Of a DNA stretch of 38,837 nt, positions 9,578-16,905 are shown in pieces. Each line of letters begins with the position of its first letter. Within the stretch, counting starts at the first letter, position 1. Origin of the DNA: a bacterium (lineage in GTDB: Bacteria; Vulcanimicrobiota; Vulcanimicrobiia; Vulcanimicrobiales; Vulcanimicrobiaceae); contig JAGWSR010000024.1 of the NCBI GenBank assembly GCA_028869385.1, positions 1 through 38,837 on the forward strand. The letters run 5' to 3'. The notes under the pieces are model-generated. The model did no database searches. It was not told the origin of the DNA and worked only from the letters and a program-made list of their open reading frames with translations. A program made the position numbers and the translations under genes.

Positions 9578-9583
9578 AGCTCG

Positions 9584-11047
9584 ATGACGTTTCTCGCGGG
9601 CGCACTCGTCGCCGTCGCGCTCTGCGCGATCGTTTACGCATGTTTCGTGCGTCTTCGCGCGCGCCCCGCGGCGACTGAAGCGTTCGAATTTCGGGCCCTC
9701 TTCGAGCAGCATCCCGACGCCGTGGTCGCGATCGGCCTCGATGGTAAGATCGCGGCCGTCAATCCGGCGATGGAGCGCTTCTCGGGCTATCGCGCCGACG
9801 AATTGATCGGTCACGGGATCGCCGATCTCGCGCCGATGCCCGATCACTTCGAGCGCCGCGGACTCGCCTCGACCTTCATTCGCGACGAGCCGAGCGCGCT
9901 GCGCGGCACGCTCTGTCCCAAAGGCGAACCGACGGTGCCGATCTCGATCGTCACCGTGCCGATCGGCACGGGACGGAATTTGCGCGGCATCTATGCGATC
10001 CTCAGCAACGCGAGCGACCGCGTTCGCCTGGAGTTTCGCGAAGCGATGCAGCGCGAGCGGCTGGCGACCGTCGCCGAGGTGATGGCGCGCTATGCCGGCC
10101 GTCCCGACGAACAGGTTCAGGAACTGCTTCGCTTCGCCGTCACCTCGCTCGCGGCCGACGGCGGCGCCGTGAGCTTCGAGCACGCGGGAACGCTGCGCGT
10201 GGAGTTTACCTTCGGCGTCGCCCCGGCGGTGGGGCAGCGCGTCGAGTTCGCCAAAACGTTCGCGCGCCTGACCTACGGCTCCGATCACGTGATCGCGATC
10301 TCCGACACGCGCGAAACAAAGTGGCAAGAGGATCCGGCCACGCGCCTTTACGGTTGGCACGCCTACATCGGCCGCACGATCTACGCGCAGTCGCAGCCGA
10401 TCGGCATCCTCTCGATCGTCAACGCGCATCGACGTGCCTACCCCTTCGATCAAGCGGACCGCGATTTCGTGCACGTCGTCGCAAGCCTCGTCGGCGCCTC
10501 GCTCGAACGCACGCGCGCGGGTAGCGGGGAGCCCGCTCGTGCGCTCACCGACGATCTGACCGGCCTTCCGAATCGCGCGTTCTTCAACGATCACCTCGAC
10601 GCGACGCTCGCCCGCGTGCGTCGGACCGGCGGGCGCATTGCGATGCTCTACCTCGCGCTCGGGGGCGTGGAGGGGGTGCGCGCGACCCACGGCGACGAGG
10701 GCGTGAGCGAGATGCTGCGCATGGTCGGGGCGCGACTGCGCACCCTCGCGCGCGACGGCGAGTTCGTGGCGCACCTCGGTGACGATGCCTTCGCCGTGGT
10801 ACAGGACCCGTGTCTCGGCGACGCGGAGGCCGCGCGTCTGGCCGGACAGATGGTGGAGGCCGCGGGTGGGACGATGCTCTTCGACGGCGAGCGCATTCGG
10901 ATCGAAGTCGGCGTCGGTATCGCGATCTTTCCCTCCGACGCCGACGACCGCGAGCAGCTCGTCGCGCGGGCGCTCGCCGCTCTGTCGCCCGAGAGAACCG
11001 GAGATTCCCGGCACCGCGTCGTAAAAGGCTCGGTTGACCATGGCTAG
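9584..11047 (+). CDS. degenerate GGDEF protein (1TM-PAS-GAF-GGDEF-like), paralogue of the preceding gene
   Basis: This 487-residue protein has one N-terminal membrane helix, one PAS domain, a GAF-like domain and a GGDEF-like domain. It matches the upstream protein from its second PAS onward; A-I-S-D-T and Y-I-G in the GAF domain are shared. The catalytic parts have decayed. GGDEF reads GDDAF at 399-403, RxxD reads RDGE, and the metal-binding D-L-D-G-F is replaced by A-L-G-G-V. Cyclase activity is therefore unlikely, and a regulatory or partner role is more plausible (inference). The ATG lies six bases past the first cyclase stop, so the two are probably coupled. Its 3' end overlaps the glycosyltransferase by eight bases. 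Confidence 0.88.
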   Translation: MTFLAGALVAVALCAIVYACFVRLRARPAATEAFEFRALFEQHPDAVVAIGLDGKIAAVNPAMERFSGYRADELIGHGIADLAPMPDHFERRGLASTFIRDEPSALRGTLCPKGEPTVPISIVTVPIGTGRNLRGIYAILSNASDRVRLEFREAMQRERLATVAEVMARYAGRPDEQVQELLRFAVTSLAADGGAVSFEHAGTLRVEFTFGVAPAVGQRVEFAKTFARLTYGSDHVIAISDTRETKWQEDPATRLYGWHAYIGRTIYAQSQPIGILSIVNAHRRAYPFDQADRDFVHVVASLVGASLERTRAGSGEPARALTDDLTGLPNRAFFNDHLDATLARVRRTGGRIAMLYLALGGVEGVRATHGDEGVSEMLRMVGARLRTLARDGEFVAHLGDDAFAVVQDPCLGDAEAARLAGQMVEAAGGTMLFDGERIRIEVGVGIAIFPSDADDREQLVARALAALSPERTGDSRHRVVKGSVDHG

Positions 11048-11753
11048 TCTTCCGTTTTCATTCGTCATTCCCACCTATAACGAAGCGGGCGGCATCGAAC
11101 GATTGCTGCGCGCGCTCGACGCGCTTTTCAAGGAGCACGGGCTCGACGGCGAGATCATCGTCGTCGACGATAATTCGCCCGACGGCACCGGCGCGATCGT
11201 CGACCGCCTCTCGTCCGAACTTCCGGTGCGCTGTCTGCATCGCCCGGGCAAGCTCGGGCTCTCGAGCGGCGTCATCGACGGATGGAAGGTCGCGCGGCCG
11301 GAATCGCGCGCGCTGGGCGCGATGGATGCCGACTTCAGCCACGACATCACGATCGTCCCCAAGATGGTCGAAGCGCTCGCCTCGGGCACCTACGGGCTCG
11401 CGATCGGCAGCCGCTACGTGAAGGGCGGCGGCATCACCAACTGGCCCGCCAAGCGCATCATCACCTCGCGCGTCGCGTGTTTGCTCGCGCGTCCGCTCAC
11501 CAACGTCAAGGACATCACGAGCGGGTTCTTCCTCGTGAAACGCGAGGCGCTCGACGGCGTCACGCTCGATCCGATCGGTTTCAAGATCGGTCTCGAAGTC
11601 GTCGCCAAGGCGCATTACGGCCGCGCGCTCGAGGTTCCGTACGTCTTTACCGACCGCATCGTCGGCGAGTCCAAGCTGAATCAAAAAGAGATATTCAACT
11701 ACCTCAAGCAATTGCGCAGCCTCTACGCCCAGCGCCTCACCGGAAAGAGCTGA
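11040..11753 (+). CDS. family 2 glycosyltransferase, dolichyl/polyprenyl-phosphate mannose synthase-like
   Basis: This 237-residue GT-A enzyme starts at the ATG at 11040; a TTG at 11034 is an alternative. F-V-I-P-T-Y-N-E-A opens the nucleotide-sugar fold, followed by V-V-D-D-N-S-P-D-G-T and the metal-binding D-A-D in A-M-D-A-D-F-S-H-D. The C-terminal part carries T-S-G-F-F and K-I-G-L-E, typical of DPM1-like synthases that load a sugar onto a polyprenyl phosphate at the inner membrane. There is no C-terminal membrane helix, so it is the short DPM1 type. The sugar and acceptor cannot be told from sequence. Confidence 0.9.
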   Translation: MASLPFSFVIPTYNEAGGIERLLRALDALFKEHGLDGEIIVVDDNSPDGTGAIVDRLSSELPVRCLHRPGKLGLSSGVIDGWKVARPESRALGAMDADFSHDITIVPKMVEALASGTYGLAIGSRYVKGGGITNWPAKRIITSRVACLLARPLTNVKDITSGFFLVKREALDGVTLDPIGFKIGLEVVAKAHYGRALEVPYVFTDRIVGESKLNQKEIFNYLKQLRSLYAQRLTGKS

Positions 11754-11756
11754 CCG

Positions 11757-12608
11757 ATGCCGATGCCCGAATGGCTGCGCATCCGTCGCGGGAAGAACGC
11801 GGAGCAGCGCGACGCCGCGCTGTGGAGCAAATGTCCGAAGTGCGGCGAGGTGCTGTACCGGCGTGACCTCGCGACGAATCTCTTCGTCTGCACGAAGTGC
11901 GCGCACCACTTTCGGATGAGCGCGTACGATCGCATCAGCATGCTCATCGACGGCGACTTCACCGAGATCGGATCCGACGTCGCCACGGGCGATCCGCTGG
12001 GTTGGGTGGACAAGAAGACCTATCCGGTCAAGATCGCGGCCGACCGCGAGAAGGCCGGAATCAACGAAGGCGTCGTCTGCGGTATCGGCGCGATCGACGG
12101 CTGCGATGTCGCGCTCGGCGTGATGGACTTCCACTTTCGCGGCGGTACGATGGGCACCGTCGTCGGCGAGCGCATCACCATGCTGCTCGAAGAGGCGCGC
12201 AAGCGCGGTATTCCGTGCGTGCTCTTCACCGCCTCGGGCGGCGCTCGCATGGAAGAGGGCATGTTCGCGCTCATGCAGATGGCGAAGACGACCGCCGCGG
12301 TCGCGCGCTTCATGCAGGACGGTAATTTCTTCGTGACCGTGCTCACCGATCCGACCACCGGCGGCGTCTCGGCGTCGTTCGCGTTCGAGTCCGACGTCAT
12401 CATCGCCGAACCGAAGGCGATGATTGGCTTTGCCGGTCGCCGCGTAATCGAGCAGACCATCCGCCAGAAGCTCCCCGATCAGTTCCAGACCGCGGAGTTT
12501 TTGCTCGAGAAGGGGCACATCGATATGGTCGTGGAGCGCCACGAACTCAAAGCGACGTTGACGCGACTCTTGCGCTACGCGGCCGACGGCAAGAGGGCGC
12601 GCGCATGA
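11757..12608 (+). CDS. accD: acetyl-CoA carboxylase carboxyltransferase subunit beta
   Basis: This 283-residue subunit forms, with AccA, the carboxyltransferase that moves CO2 from biotin to acetyl-CoA, making malonyl-CoA for fatty-acid synthesis. The N-terminal zinc ribbon is intact, with cysteines at 26, 29, 45 and 48. The crotonase-like core includes F-T-A-S-G-G-A-R-M-E-E-G and L-T-D-P-T-T-G-G-V-S-A-S-F-A. GGAAAG lies upstream of the ATG. The TGA stop overlaps the accA ATG (ATGA), giving coupled 1:1 translation. accB and accC are not in the window. Confidence 0.98.
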   Translation: MPMPEWLRIRRGKNAEQRDAALWSKCPKCGEVLYRRDLATNLFVCTKCAHHFRMSAYDRISMLIDGDFTEIGSDVATGDPLGWVDKKTYPVKIAADREKAGINEGVVCGIGAIDGCDVALGVMDFHFRGGTMGTVVGERITMLLEEARKRGIPCVLFTASGGARMEEGMFALMQMAKTTAAVARFMQDGNFFVTVLTDPTTGGVSASFAFESDVIIAEPKAMIGFAGRRVIEQTIRQKLPDQFQTAEFLLEKGHIDMVVERHELKATLTRLLRYAADGKRARA

Positions 12609-13585
12609 ATCCCATCGTCGAACGCGAGAAGGGCCTGCTCGAAGTCGCACGCCGGATCGACGATCTGCGCGCGGCGAACGCGAACCAGCCGGTGGATATG
12701 TCGGCCGAGATCGCCGCGCTCGAACAGAAGTACGAAGAGCTGCAGCGCGAGCTCTTCGGCTCGCTCACGCCGTACGAAAAGATCCACATGGCGCGCCATC
12801 CGGAGCGCCCGACCGCCCTCGATTACATCTCGCAGGTCGAAAGCTTCGACGAGTTGCACGGCGACCGTCACTTCCGCGACGATCCGGCCGTGGTGGGCGG
12901 CTTCGCGACGCTCGGCGGCCGCGCCGTGATGCTCATCGGCCAGCAACGCGGTCGCGACACGAAAGAGAACATCAAGCGGAACTTCGGCATGGTAACGCCG
13001 GAGGGATACCGCAAAGTCAAGCGTCTCGCGCACACCGCCTCGCGCCTCGGCTTGCCGATCGTGACCTTCATCGACACCAAGGGCGCCGATCCCGGCATCA
13101 GCTCCGAGGAGCACGCGCAGTCCGAGGCGATCGCGATGTGCCTCTACGAGTTCGTGCAAGCGCGCGTGCCGATCGTGGCGACCGTCATCGGCGAAGGCGG
13201 CTCGGGCGGCGCGCTCGCGCTCGGCATCGCCGACCACGTGATCATGCTCGAACACTCCGTGTACTCGGTGGCCTCGGCCGAAGGCTGCGCGGCCATCCTC
13301 TGGAGCGACGCCTCCAAAGCGGAAGAGGCCGCCACGCGGTTGAAGTTAACGGCTGCGGATTTGCAGCGTTTCGGCATCATCGACGAGATCGTGCCGGAGC
13401 CGCTGGGGGGCGCCCATCGTGAGCCCTCGACCGTCGTGACGCGGGTGCTCGAATCGGTCCGACGCGCGGTGCAGAAGCTCTCGGCGATGACGCCGGAAGC
13501 ACTGCTGGAGGAGCGTTATCGGAAGTATCGGCGGATAGGCGCATGGGGAACCGAGCGCCGGGAGACCATCGGAACGATTCCGTGA
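12605..13585 (+). CDS. accA: acetyl-CoA carboxylase carboxyltransferase subunit alpha
   Basis: This 326-residue partner of AccD has an N-terminal helical segment followed by the conserved ELHGDRHFRDDPA. R-D-T-K-E-N-I and N-F-G-M-V-T-P-E-G-Y-R-K come next, then T-F-I-D-T-K-G-A-D-P-G and the oxyanion-loop motif GEGGSGGALALG. Length is typical for AccA. The start overlaps accD by four bases, and its TGA overlaps the GTG start of the DivIC-like gene (GTGA). Confidence 0.98.
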   Translation: MNPIVEREKGLLEVARRIDDLRAANANQPVDMSAEIAALEQKYEELQRELFGSLTPYEKIHMARHPERPTALDYISQVESFDELHGDRHFRDDPAVVGGFATLGGRAVMLIGQQRGRDTKENIKRNFGMVTPEGYRKVKRLAHTASRLGLPIVTFIDTKGADPGISSEEHAQSEAIAMCLYEFVQARVPIVATVIGEGGSGGALALGIADHVIMLEHSVYSVASAEGCAAILWSDASKAEEAATRLKLTAADLQRFGIIDEIVPEPLGGAHREPSTVVTRVLESVRRAVQKLSAMTPEALLEERYRKYRRIGAWGTERRETIGTIP

Positions 13586-13911
13586 AGCGACGCACGCGCG
13601 CACCGCTCGCCGTTCGCATTGTCGGTCGCCTCGCGGCGACTGCGGTTGCGCTCATGGTCTTTACTCTCGTCGGCATTCAATTCGCCCGCGTGATCGAGCA
13701 GAACGTCGCGCTTGCCCGCGAGCTCTCCTCGACCCAGCACGACATCGCGCGACTGGAAGCGCATCGGACGTGGCAGCGTCGCCAACTGCGTCGCCTCGAA
13801 GATCCCGACGGTGCGATTCCCGAGATCCACGAACGCCTGCGGCTCGTACGCAAGAACGAAGCGCTCATCTTCGTGAGCCCCGCGCCTTCGGCCGACCCCG
13901 CCTCTCCGTGA
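13582..13911 (+). CDS. FtsB/DivIC-like septum formation initiator
   Basis: This 109-residue protein starts at a GTG at 13582 that overlaps the accA stop. A longer upstream frame exists but would sit inside accA. A basic N-terminus (VKRRTR) precedes one membrane helix (about residues 15-35), then a coiled coil rich in Gln, Arg and Leu. The tail D-P-D-G-A-I-P-E-I-H-E-R-L-R resembles the end of the DivIC/FtsB domain. Such proteins join FtsL/DivIB/FtsQ in the divisome. As in Bacillus, where divIC is followed by the S1-domain gene yabR, the next gene here is S1-like, which supports the call. Confidence 0.8.
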   Translation: MKRRTRAPLAVRIVGRLAATAVALMVFTLVGIQFARVIEQNVALARELSSTQHDIARLEAHRTWQRRQLRRLEDPDGAIPEIHERLRLVRKNEALIFVSPAPSADPASP

Positions 13912-14273
13912 GCGAGACGGTCCGCGGCGTCGTTATCAATCTCAACGCCTTCGGCGCTGCCGTGCGCCTGGAATCCGGCGAATTGGCGAGCGCGCCGGCC
14001 GGCGATATCGAGAGTCACCGTCGGCAGTACGAGAGCGCCTTCGCGCATCGCAAGCACGTACATTTCGTTCGCCATCCCGGTGGGCGCCATCCGATGGTCA
14101 CCCTCGCGCCGCAGATCGACGAGCCGGAACTCGACGAACAGCTCGCGGAATTCTTCAAGAGCACCGAGTCGTGGGAGAGCGACGCCGACGGCGTGTCCGC
14201 CCACGAACGCCACTTCTTGCATAAGAAAAAGCGTGCCGCGCTCTTTGCGCCCAAGCAGAACGACGAGCGATAG
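13908..14273 (+). CDS. S1-like OB-fold RNA-binding protein (YabR-like)
   Basis: This 121-residue protein starts at a GTG at 13908 in a GTGA overlap with the DivIC-like stop. The first 45 residues (V-R-G-V-V, then F-G-A-A-V-R-L and G-D-I) have the G-x-V and G-A-x-V-x-L pattern of S1 domains. A charged tail ends HFLHKKKRAALFAPKQ. The function is unknown; RNA binding is inferred from the fold and from the position after divIC. The S1 match is partial, so the family call is less certain than the reading frame. Confidence 0.7.
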   Translation: MSETVRGVVINLNAFGAAVRLESGELASAPAGDIESHRRQYESAFAHRKHVHFVRHPGGRHPMVTLAPQIDEPELDEQLAEFFKSTESWESDADGVSAHERHFLHKKKRAALFAPKQNDER

Positions 14274-14288
14274 CGAAGAGCAGGCTTC

Positions 14289-15230
14289 TTGAGCAAACAT
14301 CACGCCGTCATCTCGATCGGTACCAACTCCACGCGCGTGCTGCTCGCGGATATGGCGCCCGACGTGCCGCACGTCGATCTCGCACGTTCGATCGGCACGC
14401 GCATCGGCGAGGGCCTGCGCGAGAGCGGGCATCTGGGCATCGAGCCGATGGCGCGCACGCTCGACGCGGTGCGCTCGCATCTGCGCGCGGTACGCGGGCA
14501 CTACGTGCGCCTCTTCGCCATCGCGACGAGCGCGGTGCGCCGCGCGGAGAACGGCCCGCAATTCACCGCCGAAGTGCAGAAGCTGCTCGGCGTTCCCGTG
14601 CACGTGCTCTCGGGCGATGAGGAGGCGACGGCTTCGTATCGCGGCGCGATCAGCGCGCTCGGGCCGATGCACGGTGAGGTCGGCGTGATCGACACGGGGG
14701 GCGGGAGCACCGAGTACGCGATCGGCTCTTCGCCGACGCCGGCGCGAACGGTCTCGTGTGAGATCGGCGCCGTGCGCTTGACCGAGGCGATTCCGGCGCT
14801 CTCGGGACGCGAGGGCATCGTCGATCTCGACACGATCGAGCGCGCGCGTCGGCTCGCGCGCGAGGCGCTCGCGCCGCTTGCGGAGTTTCCAGCCGTCGAG
14901 CGCTTGGCGTTCGTCGGCGGCTCGGCGACGACGGCCGCCGCGATCGTGCGCGGCAAGAAGAACAAGATCGACCGCTTCGAGCTCACTCGCAGCGATCTGC
15001 AGCGCGCGCTCGTGCGCCTATGCGCGCTCTCGTACAAAGAGCGCAAGGACGTGCCGGGGATAAAGCCGCAACGCGCCGACATTCTGCCCGCCGGGATCAT
15101 CGTGCTCGAGACGGTTCTGGATCTCGTCGGCAGCGATCGCGCGGTCGCGACCACGGCCGATCTGCTGCTCGGCTATCTGCTCGCGCAGCGCGATCAGCAC
15201 CCGATCGCGGCGCCCGCGATCCCCCACTAG
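14289..15230 (+). CDS. ppx: Ppx/GppA-family phosphatase (exopolyphosphatase-like)
   Basis: This encodes 313 residues of the ASKHA fold. The phosphate-1 loop is S-I-G-T-N-S-T-R, the phosphate-2 loop is D-T-G-G-G-S-T-E, and F-V-G-G-S-A-T-T lies in the second half. Members cleave terminal phosphate from polyphosphate or the gamma phosphate of pppGpp. The short form lacking the HD-like C-terminal domain leaves the substrate open. Translation must start at the TTG at 14289: an in-frame stop (that of the preceding gene) lies 18 bases upstream and no ATG or GTG intervenes. Confidence 0.9.
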   Translation: MSKHHAVISIGTNSTRVLLADMAPDVPHVDLARSIGTRIGEGLRESGHLGIEPMARTLDAVRSHLRAVRGHYVRLFAIATSAVRRAENGPQFTAEVQKLLGVPVHVLSGDEEATASYRGAISALGPMHGEVGVIDTGGGSTEYAIGSSPTPARTVSCEIGAVRLTEAIPALSGREGIVDLDTIERARRLAREALAPLAEFPAVERLAFVGGSATTAAAIVRGKKNKIDRFELTRSDLQRALVRLCALSYKERKDVPGIKPQRADILPAGIIVLETVLDLVGSDRAVATTADLLLGYLLAQRDQHPIAAPAIPH

Positions 15231-15276
15231 GCCCGCGCGAGCAGGACGCGCGCGTTCGTTCCCCGGAGCAACGGGC

Positions 15277-15519
15277 ATGAACGACCAGAGCATCCACGAG
15301 CACATCGAGTCGCTCGTCGCCGAGGAGCATCGGCTCCTCGAACACGGCGAAGCGGGCCGACTCACCGCCGACGACAAGGCACGCCTCGACGCCGTCCAAG
15401 TCCAGCTCGACCGCTACTACGACCTCTTACGTCAACGTCGCGCGCGCCGCGATGCAGGCCAAGATCCGAGCACGGCAAAAATGCGCTCGGCCGATACGGT
15501 CGAAAACTACCGACAGTAG
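15277..15519 (+). CDS. DUF2630 family protein
   Basis: This 80-residue soluble protein is mostly helical and charged. The pattern L-V-A-E-E-H near the start, L-D-R-Y-Y-D-L-L-R-Q-R-R-A-R-R-D-A-G in the middle and V-E-N-Y at the end matches DUF2630, a short family of unknown function common in Actinobacteria. The length is complete for the family. It ends 13 bases before tRNA-Leu. Confidence 0.85.
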   Translation: MNDQSIHEHIESLVAEEHRLLEHGEAGRLTADDKARLDAVQVQLDRYYDLLRQRRARRDAGQDPSTAKMRSADTVENYRQ

Positions 15520-15532
15520 CGACGACCACCGA

Positions 15533-15616
15533 GGGACGGTGGTGGAACTGGCAGACACAGCAGACTTAAAATTTGCCGCTCGCGAGAGCATGCGGGTTCG
15601 ATCCCCGCTCGTCCCA
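15533..15616 (+). tRNA. tRNA-Leu (anticodon UAA)
   Basis: A class II tRNA of 84 bases. The acceptor strands GGGACGG and TCGTCCC pair with a terminal G-U, and A is the discriminator. The anticodon stem GCAGA/TTTGC encloses CTTAAAA, giving anticodon UAA. A long variable arm precedes the T arm (GCGGG-TTCGATC-CCCGC). The 3' CCA is not encoded. Confidence 0.95.
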
Positions 15617-15638
15617 ATGTGTAAAAGCGAGCACCACG

Positions 15639-15719
15639 CTCCGTGTCACCCTGAGCCTGTCGAAGGGCGCCGGGATACCTCGCAGGGGCGCCCTTCGACA
15701 GGCTCAGGGTGACACGGAG
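15639..15719 (+). repeat. 81-bp perfect inverted repeat (REP/MITE-like)
   Basis: Two 33-base arms (15639-15671 and 15687-15719) are exact reverse complements around a 15-base loop. Their core is TCACCCTGAGCCTGTCGAAG. No T-run follows and the stem is much longer than an intrinsic terminator needs. It sits 22 bases after tRNA-Leu and 44 bases before the old yellow enzyme gene. Perfect arms suggest recent insertion or active maintenance. It appears once in the window. Confidence 0.9.
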
Positions 15720-15763
15720 TTGCCGCGCAACTCCGCCGCCGGCTGCGAGGTCCTTATCCTGCG

Positions 15764-16837
15764 ATGAGCAAGCTGTTTTCACCGATTTCGCTGCGTGACG
15801 TGACCTTCGAGAACCGGATCGTCATCTCGCCGATGTGTCAGTACTCGGCGCAGGACGGCACCGCGAACGACTGGCACGTGGTCAACCTCGGACATATGGC
15901 GCTCTCCGGCCCGGGCCTCGCGATCTTCGAAGCGACGGCGGTGAGTCCGGAAGGGCGCATCACCGATCGCGACCTGGGCCTCTACAGCGATGAGAACGAA
16001 GCGGGCATGGCGCGCGTCGTCGCGTTCATCCGCACCTACGCGCGTGCGAAGATCGGCGTGCAACTCGCGCATGCGGGCCGCAAGGCCTCGACCATGCCGC
16101 CGTGGGACGGCGGCGGCGCCGCGACCGGCGAGCATCGCTACCCGACCGTTGCGCCCTCGGCGCTCGCGTATGAGGGCTACGACGTGCCGCACGCGCTCGA
16201 CGACGCCGGGCTCGAGAAGATTCGCCGCGACTTCGTGCTCGCGACGGAGCGTTGCGAGCGCCTCGGCATCGACACGATCGAATTGCACTTCGCGCACGGC
16301 TATCTCGGCCATCAATTTCTGTCGCCGCTCTCGAACGTGCGCGAGGACGCATACGGCGGCTCGCTCGAAAACCGCATGCGCTTTCCGCTCGAACTCTTCG
16401 ACGCGGTGCGCGCGGTGTGGCCCGAACGCAAGCCGCTCGGCGTGCGCATCTCCGCGAGCGACTGGGTGCAGGGCGGCTGGGATCTCGCGCAGTCCATCAC
16501 CTTCGCGCACGAACTGAAGGCGCGCGGGTGCGACTTCATCGACGTATCGAGCGGCGGGCTCTCGCCGGAGCAGAAGATCGCCGTCGGACCGGGCTATCAG
16601 GTTCCGTTCGCAAAATCGATTCGCGAAGCATCCGGAATTGCGACGATGGCGGTTGGTGCAATCACCGATCCGCAGCAGGCCGAGGCGATCGTCGCGAACG
16701 GCGAAGCCGATTTCGTTGCGCTCGCGCGCGGCTTCATTCGCGAACCGCGCTGGGTGTGGGACGCCGCCGATGCACTCGGCGCCGAGGCGTTCGTGCCGAA
16801 TCAATATGCGCGAGGGCGTAAGACGCGCGTGAGGTAA
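15764..16837 (+). CDS. old yellow enzyme, YqjM-type NADH:flavin oxidoreductase
   Basis: This 357-residue FMN-dependent ene-reductase has a TIM barrel. YqjM-class marks are clear: S-P-M-C-Q-Y with C25 and Y27 (equivalent to C26 and Y28 of YqjM), Q-L-A-H-A-G-R-K-A, and the paired substrate-binding histidines H175 and H178 in HFAHGYLGHQFLSPLSN. The phosphate-binding end is F-V-A-L-A-R-G-F-I-R-E-P. These enzymes reduce activated C=C bonds with NAD(P)H; the physiological substrate is unknown. It is apparently a single-gene unit, between the inverted repeat and the metal-box promoter. Confidence 0.93.
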   Translation: MSKLFSPISLRDVTFENRIVISPMCQYSAQDGTANDWHVVNLGHMALSGPGLAIFEATAVSPEGRITDRDLGLYSDENEAGMARVVAFIRTYARAKIGVQLAHAGRKASTMPPWDGGGAATGEHRYPTVAPSALAYEGYDVPHALDDAGLEKIRRDFVLATERCERLGIDTIELHFAHGYLGHQFLSPLSNVREDAYGGSLENRMRFPLELFDAVRAVWPERKPLGVRISASDWVQGGWDLAQSITFAHELKARGCDFIDVSSGGLSPEQKIAVGPGYQVPFAKSIREASGIATMAVGAITDPQQAEAIVANGEADFVALARGFIREPRWVWDAADALGAEAFVPNQYARGRKTRVR

Positions 16838-16879
16838 CGAAGCGACCGCATGGCGTGCGTGAAACGTCGTATCGGCGTC

Positions 16880-16899
16880 AATTTAGGTTAGCCTAAATT
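16880..16899 (+). promoter_or_regulatory. DtxR/IdeR/MntR-type operator before the beta-barrel gene
   Basis: The palindrome has 8-bp arms AATTTAGG (16880-16887) and CCTAAATT (16892-16899) around TTAG. Its core, TTAGGTTAGCCTAA (16883-16896), matches the first 14 positions of the DtxR/IdeR consensus TTAGGTTAGCCTAACCTAA. It ends six bases before the ATG, where a bound repressor would block transcription or initiation. A core identical at 13 of 14 positions precedes the Nramp gene. Confidence 0.82.
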
Positions 16900-16905
16900 A
16901 AGGCA

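Noticed and set aside
15639-15719. Inverted repeat as a CRISPR unit or terminator
   Set aside because: There is one palindrome only, no spacer series, and no T-run for termination.
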